Assembly: GCA_045531905.1 (NCBI GenBank)
Contig: JAZSEY010000014.1
Location: 1 to 44,864, forward strand
Origin: RGIG6919 sp045531905
GTDB taxonomy: Bacteria; Bacillota; Clostridia; Lachnospirales; Lachnospiraceae
DNA: 44,864 nucleotides
Direction: 5' to 3'
A program made the translations under genes and the position numbers. Below, one piece after another: positions 41,062 through 44,864 of the stretch. The notes beneath the pieces are model-generated. The model saw only the letters and a list, made by a program, of their open reading frames with translations, searched no databases and was not told where the DNA came from. Position 1 is the first letter of the stretch. Every line of letters starts with the position of its first letter.

Positions 41062-41982
41062 ATGATTGATGTTTGTCTATTAGGAACTGGCGGTATGATG
41101 CCATTGCCTTATCGCGCATTGACATCCATGTTGTTGCGCTACAATGGAAAAAGCATATTGGTAGATTGTGGTGAAGGTACGCAGGTATCTATTAAACAAT
41201 CTGGTTGGAGTGCAAAACCAATCGATGTGGTTTGCTTTACGCATTTTCATGCTGATCATATCAGTGGTTTGCCAGGTTTTTTATTGACCTTGGGCAATGC
41301 AGAAAAGCATACTCCATTAACGATTGTAGGGCCGAAGCGAGTAGAAAAGATTGTCAGTTCTCTTAGGGTAATCGCTCCAGAACTGCCTTTTCCAATAGAA
41401 TTCATTGAACTGACTGGGGAGGAAGAAAACTTATCTTTGTGTGGGTTAGAAGTTTCAGCGTTTCGTGTTCAACACAATGTAACCTGTTATGGATATAGTT
41501 TTTCTCTGCCACGAGCTGGACAATTTGATGCACAAAGAGCAAAGGAACAAGAAATTCCTTTGCAATATTGGAATCGTTTGCAAAAGGGCGAGACGATAAC
41601 AGATGGTGACAAAACTTATACGCAGGATATGGTGTTAGGTCCAGCGAGAAAAGGATTAAAAGTCACATATTGTACGGATAGCAGACCTGTGCCTATCATT
41701 GCGAAGCATGCAAAAGATTCAGATTTATTCATTTGTGAAGGTATGTATGGCGAACCGGAGAAACTTGCAAAGGCGAAAGAATATAAACATATGACATTTT
41801 ATGAGGCTGCACAACTAGCGAAGGATGCAGAAGCAAAGCAAACATGGTTGACTCACTATAGCCCATCGTTGGTGCACCCAGAACAGTATATGAATGCTGT
41901 GCATGAAATATATGAACCGGTATATTTGGTAAAAGACCGACAGGAAATTACATTGCATTTTGAAGAAGATAGAAAATCGTAA
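41062..41982 (+). CDS. rnz: Ribonuclease Z
   Basis: A 306 aa metallo-beta-lactamase enzyme that cleaves tRNA precursors at the 3' end. The metal motif is HFHADH at 61-66, with CGEGTQVSIKQ before it, YCTDSRP near 212-218 and the C-terminal LTHYSPSL. The length suits the short RNase Z form. It lies among tRNA-modification genes, which fits its role. Confidence 0.93.
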   Translation: MIDVCLLGTGGMMPLPYRALTSMLLRYNGKSILVDCGEGTQVSIKQSGWSAKPIDVVCFTHFHADHISGLPGFLLTLGNAEKHTPLTIVGPKRVEKIVSSLRVIAPELPFPIEFIELTGEEENLSLCGLEVSAFRVQHNVTCYGYSFSLPRAGQFDAQRAKEQEIPLQYWNRLQKGETITDGDKTYTQDMVLGPARKGLKVTYCTDSRPVPIIAKHAKDSDLFICEGMYGEPEKLAKAKEYKHMTFYEAAQLAKDAEAKQTWLTHYSPSLVHPEQYMNAVHEIYEPVYLVKDRQEITLHFEEDRKS

Positions 41983-42016
41983 TTGTTAACAAGTTTTGAT
42001 TCAGGAGGTGTTCTTT

Positions 42017-42610
42017 ATGAAAAAACAGAATACAGCCCAAACCATAGGCGGTTTGGTTATTTTGGCATGTGTACTTCTATTTTTGTTTTTTAGGATGAGT
42101 CAAAGTTTGGGTAACCAGACAGAACAACAAAAGGAACAGACGGAGGTTGAGAAACTTGCAACTTATGATATGGAGAATAATTATCCAAAGACGGTTAGAG
42201 ATGTAATCAAATTGTATACAAGATATTTAAAATGTCTATATAATGAAAAGTTGTCAGACGAAGACATAGAGGCTTTGAATAAAAAAATGCGTGAATTATA
42301 TTGCGAAAAGTTGAAAAACTATAACGATGAATCTGCGCAATTAGTAGCTTTAAAAACAGAAATTGCTACATATAGAAAAGATGAAACAACCATGATTGGT
42401 TATACCATGTCAGAGGCAAGTCAGATTGAATATGAAAAAATAGATGAAGTTGAATTTGCAAAGTTAGATGTTATCTTTAATATGAAGGTTAAGACTGTGC
42501 CGATAAACAAAAGTGAAGAGTTTGTTTTGGAACAGGATGCTTTTGGAAGATGGAAGATTTATGGTTGGACGATTAATACCAACGATAATAATATAGAATC
42601 GGGAGATTAA
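42017..42610 (+). CDS. Membrane-anchored DUF6715-like protein
   Basis: A 197 aa protein with a TM helix near residues 10-26, then a soluble outer domain of about 165 residues rich in charged helices (YPKTVRDVIKLYTRYLKCLYNEKLSDEDIEALNKKMRELY). It looks like a Lachnospiraceae-specific protein of unknown function; I believe it belongs to the DUF6715 group, but this is from memory. AGGAGGTGTTCTTT precedes the ATG at 42017. It ends one base before tsaD. Confidence 0.75.
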   Translation: MKKQNTAQTIGGLVILACVLLFLFFRMSQSLGNQTEQQKEQTEVEKLATYDMENNYPKTVRDVIKLYTRYLKCLYNEKLSDEDIEALNKKMRELYCEKLKNYNDESAQLVALKTEIATYRKDETTMIGYTMSEASQIEYEKIDEVEFAKLDVIFNMKVKTVPINKSEEFVLEQDAFGRWKIYGWTINTNDNNIESGD

Positions 42611-42611
42611 C

Positions 42612-43631
42612 ATGAAGGATATTACAATATTGGGAATTGAAACTTCCTGTGACGAAACGGCCGCTGCGGTTGTGGTAAATGGAAGAGAAGTAAAATCGAA
42701 TGTGATTTCATCTCAGATTGCCTTGCATACTTTGTATGGAGGAGTAGTACCTGAAATTGCTTCCAGAAAACATGTTGAAAAAATCAATCAGGTAATAGAA
42801 ACTGCATTACAAGAAGCACAGGTCACATTAGAAGACTTAGATGCCATTGCAGTTACCTATGGACCGGGATTGGTAGGTGCATTGCTTGTGGGAGTATCGT
42901 CGGCGAAAGCGATTAGTTATGCAAAACAAATTCCGTTAGTAGGCGTGCATCATATAGAAGGGCATATTTCTGCAAATTACATAGAACATAAGACGTTGGA
43001 ACCTCCTTTTGTGTGCTTAGTTGCATCGGGTGGTCATTCGCATCTTGTAAAAGTAATTGATTATGGCAAATATGAAATATTAGGAAGAACCAGAGATGAT
43101 GCTGCGGGTGAGGCTTTTGATAAAGTTGCCCGCGCAATTGGTTTAGGATATCCTGGTGGACCGAAGATAGATGCATTATCCAAAGAAGGAAATCCGAATG
43201 CTATTGAATTTCCGAGAGCAAAAATCACTGATTCTGAATTTGATTTTAGTTTTAGTGGTTTGAAATCTGCTGTCCTAAATTATCTTAATCAGTGTGAAAT
43301 GAAGGGGCAGGAAGTGAATACTGCTGATGTAGCGGCATCTTTCCAAAAGGCAGTGGTGGATGTATTGGTTGAACATACTATTTTGGCAGCAAAAAATAAT
43401 GGCATGAATAAGGTTGCATTAGCGGGTGGCGTTGCGTCAAATTCAACATTAAGAACTGCTTTGCAAAAAGCGTGTGAAGACAATAAGATGGAATGTTACC
43501 ATCCATCGCCAATTTTATGTACAGATAATGCGGCAATGATAGCAGCAGCAGGGTACTATGATTTTATAAATGGAACAAGACACGGATTGGATTTGAATGC
43601 AATTCCTAATTTAAAACTTGGCGAGCGATAG
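42612..43631 (+). CDS. tsaD: t6A threonylcarbamoyltransferase TsaD
   Basis: A 339 aa catalytic subunit that transfers threonylcarbamoyl to A37 of ANN-decoding tRNAs. It has ILGIETSCDETAAAVV at the start, the metal-binding HHIEGH near 112-117, the ASGGHSHL loop, GEAFDKVARAIGLGYPGGP and GGVASNSTLR, plus the third metal ligand D near the end (CTDNAAMIA). Three genes separate it from tsaB, with its own start just after the DUF6715-like gene. Confidence 0.96.
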   Translation: MKDITILGIETSCDETAAAVVVNGREVKSNVISSQIALHTLYGGVVPEIASRKHVEKINQVIETALQEAQVTLEDLDAIAVTYGPGLVGALLVGVSSAKAISYAKQIPLVGVHHIEGHISANYIEHKTLEPPFVCLVASGGHSHLVKVIDYGKYEILGRTRDDAAGEAFDKVARAIGLGYPGGPKIDALSKEGNPNAIEFPRAKITDSEFDFSFSGLKSAVLNYLNQCEMKGQEVNTADVAASFQKAVVDVLVEHTILAAKNNGMNKVALAGGVASNSTLRTALQKACEDNKMECYHPSPILCTDNAAMIAAAGYYDFINGTRHGLDLNAIPNLKLGER

Positions 43632-43653
43632 AATTTGCTAATTTGGAGGCATT

Positions 43654-44340
43654 ATGGGAAAAGAAAAAGTAACTGCAATTGTATTAGCGGCAGGGCGAGG
43701 CAGCAGAATGGAAAGTGCTGTACAGAAACAGTATTTAATGTTGGGAAATTATCCTGTAATATATTATTCCTTAAAGTGTTTCCAGGATAGCGAAGTGGAT
43801 GACATTGTTCTAGTAGTTGGCCAAGATGAAATTGCGTATTGTGAAAAGGAAATTGTAAAGGCATTTGGTTTTTCTAAAGTGTCTAAGATTATTGCAGGTG
43901 GAAGCGAACGTTATGAATCTGTATATAATGCAATTATGGCATTGGAAGAAACAGAATATGTTCTCATCCACGATGGTGCCAGACCTTTTGTGACAAAAGA
44001 AATGATTACACAATCTATACAAGACGTTAAAGATCATGGTGCATGCACAGTGGCTGTGCCAGTGAAGGATACTATTAAAGAAGTATCCGATAATGGTTTT
44101 GGTGAGAAGACATTAGATAGAAAGAAATTATGGAATGTACAGACCCCTCAGAGTTTCCAAGTAGAATTATTGCGAAAGGCATACTTGCAAATGATGAGTT
44201 CGGGCGATACAGATATAACAGATGATACAATGATTGTAGAACGCTATATGGGGCATAGTGTAAAGGTTCTAATGGGAGATTATAAGAACATAAAAATTAC
44301 TACGCCTGAAGATATGAAAATCGCAGAAATATTTCTTTAA
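43654..44340 (+). CDS. ispD: 2-C-methyl-D-erythritol 4-phosphate cytidylyltransferase
   Basis: A 228 aa enzyme of the MEP isoprenoid pathway. It has AIVLAAGRGSRMES with the CTP-binding loop, KQYLMLGNYPVIYYSLKCF, IIAGGSERYESVYNAI, VLIHDGARPFV (Mg ligand D), VPVKDTIKEV, NVQTPQSFQ, TDDTMIVE and the final ITTPEDMKIAEIFL. It starts 23 bases after tsaD. No other MEP gene is seen. Confidence 0.95.
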   Translation: MGKEKVTAIVLAAGRGSRMESAVQKQYLMLGNYPVIYYSLKCFQDSEVDDIVLVVGQDEIAYCEKEIVKAFGFSKVSKIIAGGSERYESVYNAIMALEETEYVLIHDGARPFVTKEMITQSIQDVKDHGACTVAVPVKDTIKEVSDNGFGEKTLDRKKLWNVQTPQSFQVELLRKAYLQMMSSGDTDITDDTMIVERYMGHSVKVLMGDYKNIKITTPEDMKIAEIFL

Positions 44341-44359
44341 AAAATCGCTTAAAAAGTGC

Positions 44360-44388
44360 TTGACATCAAAAATGAATGATGATAATAT
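44360..44388 (+). promoter_or_regulatory. Promoter P1 of the tRNA/rRNA-leader unit
   Basis: TTGACA (44360-44365), a 17-base spacer, TAATAT (44383-44388), preceded by AAAAAGTGC. The same AAAAAGTGCTTGAC block recurs at P2. Confidence 0.75.
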
Positions 44389-44445
44389 AGTCAATGTCGC
44401 TGGCAACAACTAATTTGATAGCGATATAAAAAATTTAAAAAGTGC

Positions 44446-44474
44446 TTGACTTGATATATCGTACATGATATACT
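44446..44474 (+). promoter_or_regulatory. Promoter P2 of the tRNA/rRNA-leader unit
   Basis: TTGACT (44446-44451), a 17-base spacer, TATACT (44469-44474), 18 bases before the first tRNA. It shares the AAAAAGTGCTTGAC block with P1 86 bases upstream, a tandem arrangement typical of stable-RNA operons. Confidence 0.8.
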
Positions 44475-44491
44475 ATTCAAGCGTTGTGCGT

Positions 44492-44577
44492 GGAGAGGTA
44501 TCGAAGTGGTCATAACGAGGCGGTCTTGAAAACCGTTTGTCCGCAAGGGCGCGTGGGTTCGAATCCCACCCTCTCCG
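44492..44577 (+). tRNA. tRNA-Ser (anticodon UGA)
   Basis: Acceptor GGAGAGG (44492-44498) pairs with CCTCTCC (44570-44576), G discriminator, anticodon loop CTTGAAA with anticodon UGA, long variable arm TTGTCCGCAAGGGCGC, T-loop GGTTCGAATCC. The CCA end is not encoded. Confidence 0.95.
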
Positions 44578-44611
44578 TTTACTCATGTATATGGGTAATT
44601 TGATACTACTT

Positions 44612-44700
44612 GGAGAAGTACCCAAGTGGTTGAAGGGGCTCCCCTGGAAAGGGAGTAGGTCGTTAATAGCGGCGCGAGGGTTCAAATCCCTCCTTCTCCG
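44612..44700 (+). tRNA. tRNA-Ser (anticodon GGA)
   Basis: Acceptor GGAGAAG (44612-44618) pairs with CTTCTCC (44693-44699), G discriminator, anticodon loop CTGGAAA with anticodon GGA, long variable arm with GTCGTTAATAGCGGC, T-loop GGTTCAAATCC. It lies 34 bases after the first serine tRNA and shares its promoters. CCA is not encoded. Confidence 0.95.
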
Positions 44701-44864
44701 TTGACTTCTTAAGTAGAATCAGAAAGAACCTTGATAATCAAATACTAAGACAACCCTGAAAATTCTAAAGAATTTCAGAAAAGCGATAGATGATTTATCA
44801 TCTACGAACCAAGAACAGTAAAAACAGGGATTATTAGCTAGACGTTGATATGACCTAGGATTTA
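44701..44864 (+). other. Structured leader after the tRNAs, possibly before an rRNA operon
   Basis: No gene. It contains the hairpins CTGAAAATTCT/AGAATTTCAG (44756-44778) and TAGATGAT/ATCATCTA (44787-44804), and phrases such as GAACCTTGATAATCAAAT that resemble pre-16S leaders of Clostridia. The window ends before any 16S sequence, so the link is inferred. Confidence 0.4.

Noticed and set aside
44473..44685. 70 aa minus-strand frame with a DSNPRA motif
   Set aside because: It is the antisense of the two tRNA-Ser genes, a well known spurious frame.
1..44864. CRISPR array or insertion sequence
   Set aside because: No spaced direct repeats of CRISPR type and no transposase or integrase frame were seen on either strand.

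Overview
The window looks like a chromosomal segment of a low-GC, Gram-positive Clostridia, most likely a Lachnospiraceae. The reasons are AT-rich AGGAGG-led genes, TTG/GTG starts with good ribosome binding sites, a FliB-type flagellin methylase, a CheW, a LytTR/DUF3021/ABC cassette, and gene blocks typical of that family. No species is claimed. Almost every gene is on the + strand.

Region 1 (1-2570) is accessory-like. It holds a very AT-rich two-gene module, an SMC/OLD-like AAA ATPase followed directly by a TOPRIM/RloB-like protein, which resembles anti-phage ATPase-nuclease pairs. A roughly 700-base gene-poor stretch follows, with long hairpins, a very strong terminator, and a compact pseudoknot-capable element that ends in its own terminator (a candidate unannotated small RNA).

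Region 2 (2579-13551) is regulatory, transport and surface related. It holds a LytTR regulator with a probable two-site operator, DUF3021, an ABC exporter, a membrane-anchored XRE regulator, a DUF4143 ATPase with a repeat-decorated promoter, a secreted/membrane serine hydrolase, FliB, a membrane GGDEF(degenerate)-EAL protein, and a secreted CAP-Ig-FN3 protein.

Region 3 (13599-34437) is mostly housekeeping: NUDIX hydrolase, Dtd, FucO-like dehydrogenase, an OmpR/HK two-component pair, a type IIA topoisomerase pair followed by cobalamin-dependent methionine synthase, IlvH-IlvC, a PrsA-like foldase, SecA, RF2 (with its programmed frameshift preserved), CheW, homoserine dehydrogenase and a phosphoglycerate-mutase-like probable homoserine kinase. 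Amino-acid biosynthesis (Met, branched-chain, Thr) is clustered here.

Region 4 (34456-44864) has a CbxX/SpoVK-type AAA protein, dCMP deaminase, Tex, a YcxB-like membrane protein, the t6A tRNA-modification genes tsaE-tsaB-rimI and, three genes later, tsaD, with RNase Z between them, then IspD. It ends with two serine tRNAs (UGA and GGA) behind two near-consensus promoters and a structured leader that may precede an rRNA operon beyond the window.

The best candidates for undescribed biology are the ATPase/TOPRIM pair (136-1950), the pseudoknotted RNA-like element (2434-2569), the LytTR operator just downstream of it, and the phased repeats around the DUF4143 ATPase promoter.
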